Shown here: positions 1 to 10,138 of the stretch, in pieces
How the letters are laid out: the number at the start of each line of letters is the position of its first letter
Numbering within the stretch: the stretch's first letter is position 1
The notes under the pieces: model-generated
The model's input: only the letters and a program-made list of their open reading frames with translations
Database searches by the model: none
What the model was told of the DNA's origin: nothing
Origin: Rattus norvegicus
Taxonomy: Eukaryota > Chordata > Mammalia > Rodentia > Muridae
Reading direction: 5' to 3'
Assembly: GCF_036323735.1 (NCBI RefSeq)
Contig: NC_086025.1
Coordinates: 111,798,688 to 111,862,687, forward strand
DNA length: 64,000 bases
Made by a program: the position numbers and the translations under genes

Positions 1-549
1 TAAATCTTTTTTAAAAAATTTTAAAAGATGCATTGGTAGAAGAACGAATCAGGTAATTCCCTCAAGGACAGTTGCTTTGGTAAACCTCAAGCTTTCAGGG
101 ACGGGGAGTTGAGGGTAGTGGATCCCGGGCCACCCCATCCCCATAGCAGAGTGGCCAGTTTCCTCCTCACTGCAGTCCACGGAGGTTTAATCGGAGTGGT
201 GCTGCCACCTAGAGGTCGGCACCCTGCGTTACTTCAACTCTGCATTGTCAGCCCCTCCCGGGGCAGCTCTTCTCTGAAGCCTTTGAAGTCTGGTGGTCCA
301 GACAAGGAAAGAGCAAAGCAGAATGAGCTGTGTGGGTGCTTCTGTGCAGAGCTCAGGGCCAAATGGAAACTCGGACCTCTTGTTCAAACATTGCAAAGAA
401 TTGCAAAACCCTAACTGTAGGTAGAACATTAAACCTAGTGAGGGCAGGTCCGAAGCTGGTGAGTTATCTCAAGTGATTGCTCACAGTTAGTTAAAGATAG
501 AACCCCATGTCTTATGCTCCCCTTTTAACTAGTTCACTGGAGTAGTCTA

Positions 550-606
550 AGAAGAAGAGGGAGAGGAGGGGGCGGAGGAAGAGGAAGAGGAAGAGGAAGG
601 GGGGAG
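550..606. repeat. Polypurine low-complexity tract
   Basis: The plus strand is almost pure G/A (GAAGAG-type units) over about 57 bases with a single interrupting C. It is simple low-complexity sequence with no gene attached. Confidence 0.85.
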
Positions 607-996
607 TAGTGTAGGGCTGCCCCGTTTTGCACACTTGTATTTTGGTGGAGGCTAGCAATGCTTCTGTTGTGTTAATGTGCAGATGTGTACAGATACACAC
701 GTTGGTGTGCTCGCCACAGTGTTGCCCACCTGTTTGTATAAGCTACTAAGCCTCTGTTTAGCTGCCTAGGTGACATGTATATATGTCCTTGTGTGGTACA
801 TAGTGCTTGTGATGAGAGGACAAGCTTCAGTGTTCTGGGATGTAGGTCCTTTGTCTCTGACTGGGACAGCTGGGGGACAGCAAGACACAGAACTACCATT
901 ATCTGCACTCAGACAAGTGGAACTCTGGCACGGCCTCTGGCAGCATAAGAGTGTATTCCCGGCAAACCCAATTTCCACTAAATAGCCCTAACTCTC

Positions 997-1060
997 TAAC
1001 CCTAACCCTAACCCTAACCCTAACCCTAACCCTAACCCTAACCCTAACCCTAACCCTAAC
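997..1060. repeat. Interstitial telomeric repeat (CCCTAA)n
   Basis: The plus strand reads TAACCC repeated without error for 64 bases, about 10.7 units, between unique flanks. This is the vertebrate telomere hexamer in the C-rich orientation, far from any chromosome end given the gene context. Short interstitial telomeric sequences of this kind are known in rodents and are usually explained by insertion during double-strand-break repair. Confidence 0.97.
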
Positions 1061-1459
1061 CAGTCCAAAGCAGATACATGATACTGAAGGATTAGCATCT
1101 TATTCTGGCCAACACCAGGCACTGGCCCCGGACCTCTTTTCCCTGTCTGATAAGACTTGTGGCAGACATTCCTTCCTCTGTCCCTCTCAGCTGGGCAGAA
1201 ATCCACTGCCACTCAGCAGAGCCATTCCCAAGGACCTGAATGAAAGCCATTCCTTTGAAATAAAACTGACAAAAACAGAACCACAGCTTCGTGGCAGCCA
1301 GCAGATACAGATGGCCTGAACACATTTGTCCCCGGAGTCCCACTCTCTCCCTTTACATCCTCTATTCATCCATTCAAAGGCCCAGCCAATCAAAGGGAGA
1401 CTCGCTTCCTCCCATTTGTCAGTAATATTAAATCAAAAGGCCAAGAGGCCATTGGTTTT

Positions 1460-1560
1460 TTGTTTTTGCTTTTGGCTTTTGTTTGTTTGTTTGTTTGGGG
1501 GGTCTTGTTTTTGTTTTAGTTTTTGTGGGTTTTTTGTGGGTTTTTGTGTTTGTTTGTGTT
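1460..1560. repeat. T/G-rich (TTTG)n-like tract
   Basis: About 100 bases of TTTTG, GTTT and GGTTTTT runs on the plus strand. It is low-complexity sequence. Confidence 0.8.
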
Positions 1561-1629
1561 GCCTCAATGGATCAAGCTGGTAGGTAAAATGAACTCATGC
1601 TGAAGTCCCATGACACTAGGCATGATGAC

Positions 1630-1880
1630 TTATCTTGTCTACTTGATTGCACCTAGGATCGACGTGGAAACAAACCTAGGGGCATGTCTGTGAGGGATGG
1701 TCTAGATTAGGATAATCTACGTGTGAAGACTCACCCAAAATATGAGTGGTGCCATCCATTGGCCTGAGTAAAAGGAGACAGTACACCAAGCACCCATGCT
1801 CAGCTCTCCCTGCTTCCTTACCTGGCACTCTAGACAATTGGACTGTGGCCTCCCACAAAGGTGGATCTTCCCTGTCTGAC
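1630..1880 (+). repeat. Rodent interspersed repeat, partial copy
   Basis: The stretch contains the recognisable block 'ggcatgtctgtgagggatgg ... gattaggataatctacgtg ... tggtgccatcc', shared with the copies near 6650 and 59040. It is an old, partial copy of a repeat very common in mouse and rat. I do not assign a Repbase name. Confidence 0.6.
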
Positions 1881-3961
1881 CATTTCTTGCCTGGGATGCA
1901 CTGTACAGCTGCCCCCTGCTCTGTGACTATGTCTCCCTGGTCAGGATGGACTGGAACTGCAAGCCCAGGGAAACACTTCCCTTTGAGTTGTTGTCCAGGA
2001 TTTTGTCACAGCACAGGACAAGTCACCAGCACACCAAGCAGTCCTCTAACCAAGGAAGTGACCAAGCAAGTCACTAACACACAAGTTATTCCTCTGACCT
2101 TCTAAGACATCAAGATTAGGGAACAGCCACACTTCCAAGGAAGCTGGTCAGCAGGCAGGGTAATGGGGTTCTCTCTGCCTTAATATTGAACACAACAAGG
2201 GTTCCCAAAGTCATCTGGGGAGCAGTGCAGGGTTTTTTAAGCTTTCCTATCTTTCTATACCTGCAAGGGAAGAAAGTCACTTTCTCTGGCCCTTTTCTGT
2301 CTACGAAGAAATTCTCTGTTGGCTCACCGGACGTATTTTATTTTATAAAATGAAATGTTGCCCAGTTCTAGAATTGGGGGTGGGGAGAAAGCCAATTAAC
2401 ACATTGAAATCCTGTCATGTTGCCCTCTGATAGAGATTACTGGGTAAAATCCGTTCTTCCCCCACGAGTTCACATGCAGCTGTTTTTCTTTGGTTCATGT
2501 CCCCTCACTTTCCATATCGCAGAGCACTCCACAGAGCCCCACCGCCATGGGGCAATCCACACTGACCCCGTGAGGACACTGAGCAGAGCTGTCAGCATCA
2601 GAGGTGGTGCCAGAAAGCAGCTCCCATCCAGCCCTGCTAGTGGATGGTCACAGGTCTTCAGGCTCTGACTGCTCCCTCCCCCCGCCACCCCCAGGAAACT
2701 GTGCCAGCCATAGCTGGCTATTTGCTGAAGGATACATTTTATCATCTTCCTTCCCTCTGCCTCTCCACTCCCAAGTGCAGCTCCTGGGAATGGCTCCTAT
2801 GTAAACTCTTTATAGAAGCCGTCTTTCCAGAGTCAACTTGGAAGTGACCCTGTCCTCTGATGCTGGTCTCAAAAACCATCTTGTTGTCTCTGCCAGAGGC
2901 TAATCTGGAGGGGCAGGGGGGCTGTTTGTCCCCTTGTTTGCTTGATTTCTCTTTCAGGTTTGGACAAAACAGGCTGTGAGTGATGGCTGGGTAGACAGAG
3001 GCTCAGGGGAATTTAATAATGCCCGCCATTATGTGTGTGGTGTAGGGGTAGGGGTAGAGGAATTCGCAGCCACCCACGGAACAGACCTCTTCACAGTTGG
3101 AGACTTTAGAGGGGCGGGGCTTCTGAGCTTAGGAGGAGTCTCTGAGTTTAGCAGACTGGTGAAGGTATTCAGAGGCATAAGCTGTAATTTCAGCCGCCAT
3201 CCCTGACATCCCACCCTGCTTCGGAGCTGCTAGCTGCTCTCAGTAGGTTTTGCTGACTCACCCCAGTCCCCAGGGCAGCCTTGGTGATTTACTACCTCCA
3301 TGCTCAGCCAGCTGGCAAAGGACCAGTCAGCCAGCAGTGGACAATGTGTCCCCTGAAGGCAAAGCTGTGTCCAGAGCCACCCTGGAGTGCAATCTCTAAC
3401 CCCACAGATGCTCGTCAGTTCTCCTCAGCGTCTCCTGAAAACCTTTCTTATGAGTTCAAGAGCGATAGCCTGTAGAGAACACAGCGGCTGCTGTGTACTT
3501 CTCCTTGACCTGCTCCAATCAGCCACTGCTCAGCCGCTACACCGGGGCCTCCTGTGAGGGAGGTCTTTGACTCTCCTGTGCACAGGAGCCTGAGGTCAGC
3601 TGAGCGCCAGCCCTGATTGAGCCTCACTGCCTACTCCACCAAAGTTAGAGAAAACTTCGAGAGCTCCCAGACGTCACCCTAGAAAGTCCAGAGACCTGGA
3701 TTCAACTCCACGTCTGTCTCCCTCTCTCCTACCTCTCTGTGTCTGGACCTCAGCCATCCATTTCTCTCTGCATGTGTACCTCAGATTCCCCATATGTTTT
3801 TAGAGTATTTCTTAAGATTTCTATTCTATATCCTTTTTTTCCCTTAATGACTTCACCATAGTCTGTGAGGACTTGTACTCCTAGACCTAGAGATTGTTAC
3901 TCTGGGTAATTTTCCTTGTGGCCTTGCCTGGTTCTGACCAAATCTCACAAATTCATCTACA

Positions 3962-4131
3962 ATGCCCTTCCTCTCCGTCCTCTTCCTCCACTTCCGTCTC
4001 TTCTTCCTCCTCTTCCTTTTCCTCTGCCTCCCTTCCTCTTCCTCCTCTTCCTCCTCTTGTTCCTTTTCCCCTCCTCCTCTTTCTCCTCCTCTTCCTCTCC
4101 CTCCTCCTCCCCTTCCTCCTCCTCCTCCGTC
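3962..4131. repeat. Polypyrimidine tract (CTTCCT)n
   Basis: About 170 bases of nearly pure C/T on the plus strand (CTTCCTC, CTCCTC units). Three overlapping frames are open through it only because there are no purines to form stops; they read Ser/Pro/Leu/Phe and are not genes. It could form triplex DNA. Confidence 0.9.
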
Positions 4132-4294
4132 ACCTTGGAAAGATCTCTGGCACTTCCTTATCTGGAAGAATTTAAGAACTCACTACAAACAAGAAAATCT
4201 CCATGTGAACTTCCTCCTCTGCCCTCTGGCTAGACACACATTCTAGAAGCCCTGTCCCTGCCTGAATTCCTGAGAAAAAACACAGTTTGCACTC

Positions 4295-4410
4295 AATGGG
4301 GTGAGCTAGCTTGATGGGCAAGGCATGGGTTTCAGGTTAAGCCATCTGGCTTGAATCCCAGCTCCAGCATATATTGTGTGTCAAGGGATAAAATTATACC
4401 CATTCAATTT
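4295..4410 (+). repeat. MIR-like SINE fragment
   Basis: The segment 'ccatctggcttgaatcccagctccag' followed by a TGTGTGTCAAGGG-like block resembles the MIR core (Asp-tRNA-derived ancient SINE). It is weak and diverged. Confidence 0.45.
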
Positions 4411-4454
4411 TAAAACCTTTATATTTATTTTCTTTCTCTTTTTTGTTTATTTTG

Positions 4455-4565
4455 TTTTGCTTTTTTTTATGACAGAGTCTGATGAGCTCAGGTTGCCTTT
4501 GAACTTCTGATCCTCCTGCCCCCAAGTGCTTGGATTATAGACCGATGCCGCCATATCCAGGTTTA
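4455..4565 (-). repeat. B1-type SINE fragment, antisense
   Basis: A T-rich run followed by a 'gacagagtct...cctttgaacttctgatcctcctgcc...agtgcttggattatag' pattern is the reverse complement of a B1/7SL-type SINE. Confidence 0.7.
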
Positions 4566-4869
4566 AGAGGTTTATCGTCAATTCTGTAATGACAGTTCAT
4601 TCCATCAAGTAGAGAAAGTATTCTGTTGGCTTCAGAAGACTCAGAACAGCTTAGTGGGAAGGGAGAAGAAACAGAGCCAACAGCAGGGTGTTCCTCCTAA
4701 GAAACCTTTCTGTAAAGGGGAATTGGGAGGGTGAGAGGCAAAGAAATATCTACTTAATATCAAGATATTCCTGATTGCCTCTGTAGTAGACTGAGGCAGA
4801 GGGTGTGGGAAAACTCTGCTAGTTAAGGTTGAAGTCTACCATAGGCCAGATAGCCTTCTGGGGCTCGGG

Positions 4870-5465
4870 GCATAATGGAGACTCCCTTGGTTAGCGGAGT
4901 TTCTCCTTCTCTGACCTTGTCTGGGAGTTCTAAGCCCCCACACTCATCTCTACCTCAATTAGTTTATAAGACCAATTTCCTCTCTCCTGAGAGAACCTGT
5001 TCAGCCAGCACACTGAGATTCCGGAAAGGCTTCTCCATGCTAATGAGGCGGTCCAGGTACTCTAAGCCCCCAGCCAATGACCTTAGCCCCCCATCCTGGA
5101 TGTCCCAACCCTAAGTCCCCCAAAACTTCATAAGCCTTCAGTCACCCTAAGATGATCTGCCTCCTGACTGCAGGACTCCGGTGTGTACTCACAGAGCTTC
5201 CAAAACCCCTGTTCGACATCTCTGCTCCCATTGCACTCATGGACTGTATGGGCTGACATTCCACAAGAGCTGGGAAACCCACAAGAGGGAACTTCATGGA
5301 TATGTCTACGTGGGAAATTTGACTCTCGCCTCTTATGGTCTCTTAGCTCCTCAGATCATCAGACAAATGGCTGCCAGCTTAGTGGTTGAAACTTTAGCAC
5401 CAGTGACTCTTCTGGGACTAGTACAAGAGACTTCCCCCAAACAGTGGCTTCCTGTGATGTCTATC
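4870..5465 (+). mobile_element. Possible LTR fragment of a rodent ERV
   Basis: The block 'cataagccttcagtcacc...gatgatctgcctcctgactgcaggactccggtg' is the style of a retroviral LTR R/U5 region, with TATA-like and poly(A)-like surroundings. No gag, pol or env coding follows, so at most this is a solo or fragmentary LTR. The open frames across it are not convincing genes. Confidence 0.35.
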
Positions 5466-6159
5466 TAGCAGAGATCACAAGACAATCATACCATCCCCAA
5501 GAAGGTGGAAGGTGGAGAAGCTGTCCCACCAATATGGGACAAAGTGGCCTGGGTTAGTAATGATGACAACAGTGTCCTTCCTATCTCAGGACATCCTTAG
5601 GGGTTTCTTTCTGTGGTAGATGGCCATGACACAAATTATGAAGATGATTCCCTGTGCTAATCAACACCACGTGACGCCTGGTCCCGGCACGTGGAACTTA
5701 CCAAGCACTGAATTCTACCACAGACAGCCAACAGTGCTGTCAAAAGCAGCTCTGGGAAATCAAAGCCTTCTCTAGGTTAAAAAAAGCTGTAAATGTTTTA
5801 TTTAGTTTGCCGGCATGGCAGCTCGGCTCTCTAGAGAAAATGTCTAATTAAGCCAAGCTCTTCTTCACAGCAAGATGGAGTCTTTAACTGAGATAGAGTT
5901 ATAGAATGTGTCACATTTGTTCGCTTAGGCCAAAGTGGAAATCATTTGCCCAGGTTACATCAGCTCATGGACACTGCTAACAGCCACCTTCCTCCCATCA
6001 GAAGGTGCTCTGCCAGCTGCTCTTTCCCAAGATTGGCTCTGAAAGGGCTGAGTTAAATGCAGCATGAAGGTGGGTCCATGGGATGCTCTCAATCCTTCCT
6101 CTTTACTCCTACAAGCACCCCAGGAGCCCTGGTCAGCCTTTGGAGGTCACATGATTGGT

Positions 6160-6345
6160 GTGGTCCCTCTTACACAGCTGGTCTCAACTTGTGTGGGTCT
6201 TGATCTCTTTGGGGAAATCATATCCTGCTTGTCAGATATTACATTGCAGTTCTTAACAGTAGCAAAACTAGTTACAAAGTAGCAATGAAATAATTTTAGG
6301 GTTGGAGGTCACTGCAACATGAGGAACTGCATTATAGAGTCCCAG
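6160..6345 (-). mobile_element. URR1-like hAT DNA transposon fragment
   Basis: The segment resembles the rodent URR1 non-autonomous hAT element: a 'ctggtctcaacttgtgtgggtc' end, then 'acagtagcaaaactagttacaaagtagcaatgaaataattt' and 'aacatgaggaactgcatta'. It is diverged and the termini are blurred. Confidence 0.6.
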
Positions 6346-6647
6346 CCCTTAAGACAGAGCCACTGCTCTTGTGGGACACATTCTGCAGATTGTCATTTGG
6401 TGTCATGGCCCATGGTGACCTGGCTCTGTGATGTGTGTAGGGGAGGTTCGTTCCTTCCCACTGCCCACTTCCCCTCTCTCCAGCTGATGGACATTTGGGC
6501 TGTGGTCTTGTGGATCAGTACTGCAGCTGAGTATTCAGGGACGGGTTCCCTTGGCATCTTGACGATACAGAAAAGGCATTTTGAGGCTGACAAGATAAAA
6601 TTTCAATTCTGTTACCCATGCCCTAGTTCTTGCTCATCTGTGAAGGC

Positions 6648-6995
6648 TAATCCTGTCAACTGGATAGGGTTTGGAAAACCTCACCATAGAAACAGATCTC
6701 TGGGCATGTCTGTGTGAGAGTGTACCTGGATTAGGTTAACTGAACCAGGAAGACACAGCCTAACGTAGGCAGCATCCTGTGGCCTAGGGTCCCAGACTGA
6801 AGCAAAGGGAGAAGTGGAGTTAAGCACCAACAGTCATAACTCCTGCTTCCTGATTGGCTGACCAGCAGGCCTCGCTTCCTCCTCCCCTGCCTCCCCCCGC
6901 ATGGAACCGTGAGCCACATAAACCCTTAACTTTTGTCGGGTCTTCAGTCTCAGCAACGAGACATCGTGTTCTCTTCTATTTTGCTTTCTAATTTA
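6648..6995 (+). repeat. Rodent interspersed repeat copy
   Basis: It begins with 'ctgtcaactggatag', continues with 'gggcatgtctgtgtgagag' and 'ggattaggttaactga', and has a 'gagccacataaaccctt' block near its end. These are features of the same common rodent repeat found at 22154, 58985 and elsewhere. Confidence 0.6.
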
Positions 6996-7589
6996 TGTCA
7001 GTCTGGTGAACTGGTTGTTTTAATCTGCCTCTGATGACTCAGGAGAATAATGAGCAAACCTTCCGTTTTCTTTCCTGTTGTTTACTGTTATTGAGGACCT
7101 GTAGGTTTCAGCCACATTATAAGCTCCTAGAAGGCAGCACTGGGTGTCGCAGGTATGGTGCTTTGGGAAGCTAGCCCCTCAAGTGCAAGCTGTCTTCGGT
7201 CCCTATCTCTCCTCTATGGAGCTCCTTCTGGTCCATCTCAGTGACCCAAAGTTGTTCTGAGATAGCCTCCGGTATGAAGCTTCCCACCTGACCCCATTCC
7301 TGCTGCACCCACGTCCCCCATGGCCCCACATGGGTCTCACTGTATTCACTTATAGATGCATCTCTCGGCCCGTAAGACAGGTGCCATGGCTTATCCATCC
7401 ATGTGTGCACAGCTCATTAGTCAGAATCAGCTTCTCCAGCAACTCTCTGCAGACTATGATGCCCTGAGGACAAGGACTACATTGCCCGATGGTGTCCATT
7501 ATGGCCCCTAACACGGCTGTGTCTGTGGTGCTTGACACATTTGATGAGGCTGCAGTAGGAGTCTCTGGTGGAGATACAGTAGCTCTGGG

Positions 7590-7640
7590 AAGGAGGATAT
7601 AGTTCATTTGGTAGAGCGCTTGCCTCAAATGACTGGACCA
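7590..7640 (+). repeat. Old ID/tRNA-like SINE fragment
   Basis: The block 'atagttcatttggtagagcgcttgcctcaaa' matches the A-box half of an ID element. The B-box half and A-tail are not recognisable. Confidence 0.55.
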
Positions 7641-8107
7641 TATATTAAGTTGCTGATTTCTGTGTAGAGAGATCTGGTTACAGTCCAGACGCTATTATTA
7701 TCCTGATTGTTGAACTACCTCAAATATCAATATTGTGCAAAGGATGCTCCCCACTTATCGCTGATAGGTTAATAAAGAACTGAAAGGACTATGACCAGGC
7801 AGAGAAGGAATGACTTGTGATCCCAGGGAGAGGATCCCAAAGCAGAAGAGGAAGAGGTGGCCATGAGAGAGCAGGTCCAGGAGGAGTCGTAATGAGCAGA
7901 GTGCCGAGGGATTTGCCCTAAGGACACACAGATTAAGCCAGGGAGAGACTCAAACTGCACTGGGGCCTGTGGCTGGAAAGTAGATAGAGGGTTGGAATAG
8001 ATGAATGTCTGCACAATTGCTTGTTAATAGCTTGTTAATAGATTGATGTCTGTTTAGAGCTTGTTAATCAACTTAGTAGAGCTTTGTGTCAATCATTTGG
8101 GAGCTAG

Positions 8108-8230
8108 AATGGGAAGAGAAGGAGGAGAGAAAGAGAGAGAGAGAGAGAGAGAAGGAGAGGAGGAGGAGGTGAAGGAGGTGGAGGAAGAGGAAGAGGAGGA
8201 AGGGAAGGAGGAGGAAGGAAGGGGAGGAGT
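8108..8230. repeat. Polypurine tract with (GA)n core
   Basis: About 120 bases are almost entirely G/A, with a pure (GA)n core near 8131-8152 and GGAGGA-type units after it. The Glu/Arg-rich frame through it is an artefact. Confidence 0.9.
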
Positions 8231-9054
8231 TGTTTACTGGGTTTTGGTCCCAGGCATTATCAGTTCAGCCTTGTGCAATTTCCTTTCTACATGTTTCCTC
8301 TCTTTCTTGAAGAGATAGCAGCTGAAGACAGGCATCAGAAGCGTCTAAGGCTGTGCGTAGAAAGCATTCAGTCCCAACTGCCTCTGTGTTGCAGAGATGC
8401 AGGGCCTGCTTTCGTGCAACCCCAAATGAGTTTCTCGGGTGCCTTGTATCAAGAGTGCACAGCAGCTCCTACACAGAGATGGGGGCGAGATTTCCCAGCA
8501 CCAGACAGACCTTGCAGAAAGTAGGTAGCCAGGAAGAGGCTGAGCCAAGCCTTGCACCTTGAACACCCTCAGCTCGATAAACTTGGTGAGGTGGGCTGTT
8601 TTTCCCGAGCTGCATCCCTTCCTAGGCAGACTCTACATTTCCCTCATATGGAGGAAGGCGGGGCTGGGAAAGAGGAGGTCCACAGTACGCCTCCTTCTGC
8701 CAGTGACCGTGATGCTTCCTTTTGCTTTGGTTTATCCAAAGTGGAGTGATCGCCACAGCAGGCTTCCACTTTGGCAGTCTTCAAGATGCCCCTTGACGTG
8801 CAGTACTGTCTGCGGAATCTCCTTTCACAGTCTGGCCTTGACCACGTGCTCATGGACCAAGGCCATGGGGACAATAACCACCCAGTGTAACACTTGCTAA
8901 ACCACTGCCCACTCAGTCTGCCTCCCTTGGATCTTTCCTAGGTGCCAGTCGCTATACCATGGAGAAGTCCAAATATGAAGAGACCCTATGGACAGATGAC
9001 AGAGCTTCTGTGGCACCCATCCCACTTGGTTCTAGACCGCCCATTTCAGCTTTG

Positions 9055-9420
9055 ACGCTGGTCCCAGTCATATTGTCCCACCCGTGGTACCTATCCTACC
9101 CGTGGTACTCAGCACACACTGGTACTCATCCAAGCTGTGGTGATCATCTCAACTGTTCTGGCTGATGCATTCATCCAAATTACAATAGCCTTCCCAACGG
9201 TGGTACCCATTCCAGCTACAGTGCTCATCCCAGCTACGACACTCATCTCAACTGTGGTCCTCCTTCCCAACTGTGGAACCATTCCAGATATGGCACCTAC
9301 CCCAGCTGCAATATCCATCTTCCCAACTATGGTTCCATTCTAGGTGTGGTGCACGTCAAGCTATGACAATCAACCCAGCAATGGGACTCATCCCTGCTGT
9401 GGTGGCTTCTGGTCCAGGGA
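9055..9420. repeat. Degenerate minisatellite, about 21-24-bp unit
   Basis: Blocks of the type CTCATCC-AGCTGTGGTAC recur about every 21-24 bases (for example near 9122, 9168, 9206, 9224, 9239 and 9380). The copies are heavily diverged from each other. One plus-strand frame (9137-9343) stays open and reads repeating Pro-Ala-Thr-Val-Leu-Ile segments, as expected when the period is near a multiple of three. I do not call it a gene. Confidence 0.65.
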
Positions 9421-9979
9421 GACTAAGGCTGTGCTGAACTGCCCACAGTTCCTCTGGTTCTAGAATGTCTGCCCAGGCGACCGGTGCGGCTTCCTGACTT
9501 CCCCTTCAGTATCTTAGGAACAGTGAATGCTCTGCTCTGTGCCCAGCTTGGATGTTTCTCAGGCAGCATCTACCTCTTGTCATCTACCTCACTGGCCCAA
9601 CCTGAGCCCCATGGCCACTCTGAACCAATCACTTTGTGCCTAGGAGGGACCCATCAGATCTGCCCCTAGACTGGGAGAGATGGGTGAAATAGACCCTCTG
9701 GTGTCTGTGGGTTCATGTGGGAGGAACAGACATCTAGAAAACAGTTAAAACTGCTGTGGGCCCATATTCTGGGTGCAACCTAGCAGTGTCCAGTAGAGGA
9801 CCTGCCACCAGAACACACTGGATTAGCTCCCCCAACTCTTCCCGAGGACGTGAAGGAAGGCATGAAGAGTCAGTCTGAGTATTTTGGCTGCTCCGAGCTT
9901 CTCTCTTCCTCAGCTCTTCCTCCAGCCTCATGCATGAGTCCCAATCCCGGCATGGTGAGAAGCATCACACAGGGGCAGG

Positions 9980-10138
9980 GCTCAGACCGGAGCCTTTATT
10001 TCTTTATTGGCAACATTCTCGAGCGTCCCTTCCAATGTCCTTTCAACTACTTGCCCTTGGACCTGCTCCTTTCTCCATATTTCTCTTCCAGTGCTTTCTG
10101 CAAGTTCATGTTCATAGCATTTTTCCGGTGCCACCGGC
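9980..10138 (-). CDS. Tex33: Tex33 last exon: C-terminus and 3' UTR
   Basis: On the minus strand the acceptor CTGCAG ends at 10139 and the exon starts at 10138 in phase 1. It encodes RWHRKNAMNMNLQKALEEKY and then GERSRSKGK, with the TAG stop at 10049-10047. Two AATAAA signals follow at 10008-10003 and 10000-9995, so the 3' UTR is only about 60-70 nt. The exon's 3' end near 9980 is inferred. Confidence 0.88.

Larger units (their letters stand above)
1..9980. other. Intergenic region left of Tex33
   Basis: I see no exon here that I can support. Short open frames exist on both strands, but none resembles a known protein and none is joined by good splice sites. What is recognisable is repeat material: purine or pyrimidine tracts, a telomeric repeat, a MIR-like and a B1-like SINE, an LTR-like stretch, a URR1-like hAT fragment, two copies of a common rodent interspersed repeat, and a degenerate minisatellite, all listed separately. 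In other mammals this is the gap between Csf2rb and Tex33 (known synteny). 1-550, 1890-3950, 5500-6150 and 7000-7560 hold nothing I recognise. Confidence 0.7.

Noticed and set aside
951..1319. Thr-Leu repeat frame of 122 codons
   Set aside because: It is the translation of the telomeric hexamer array plus flanks.
4870..5470. Possible small gene ending at 5468 (Leu/Val-rich 95 codons)
   Set aside because: The surrounding sequence looks LTR-like and no splice-linked exons or known family are visible.
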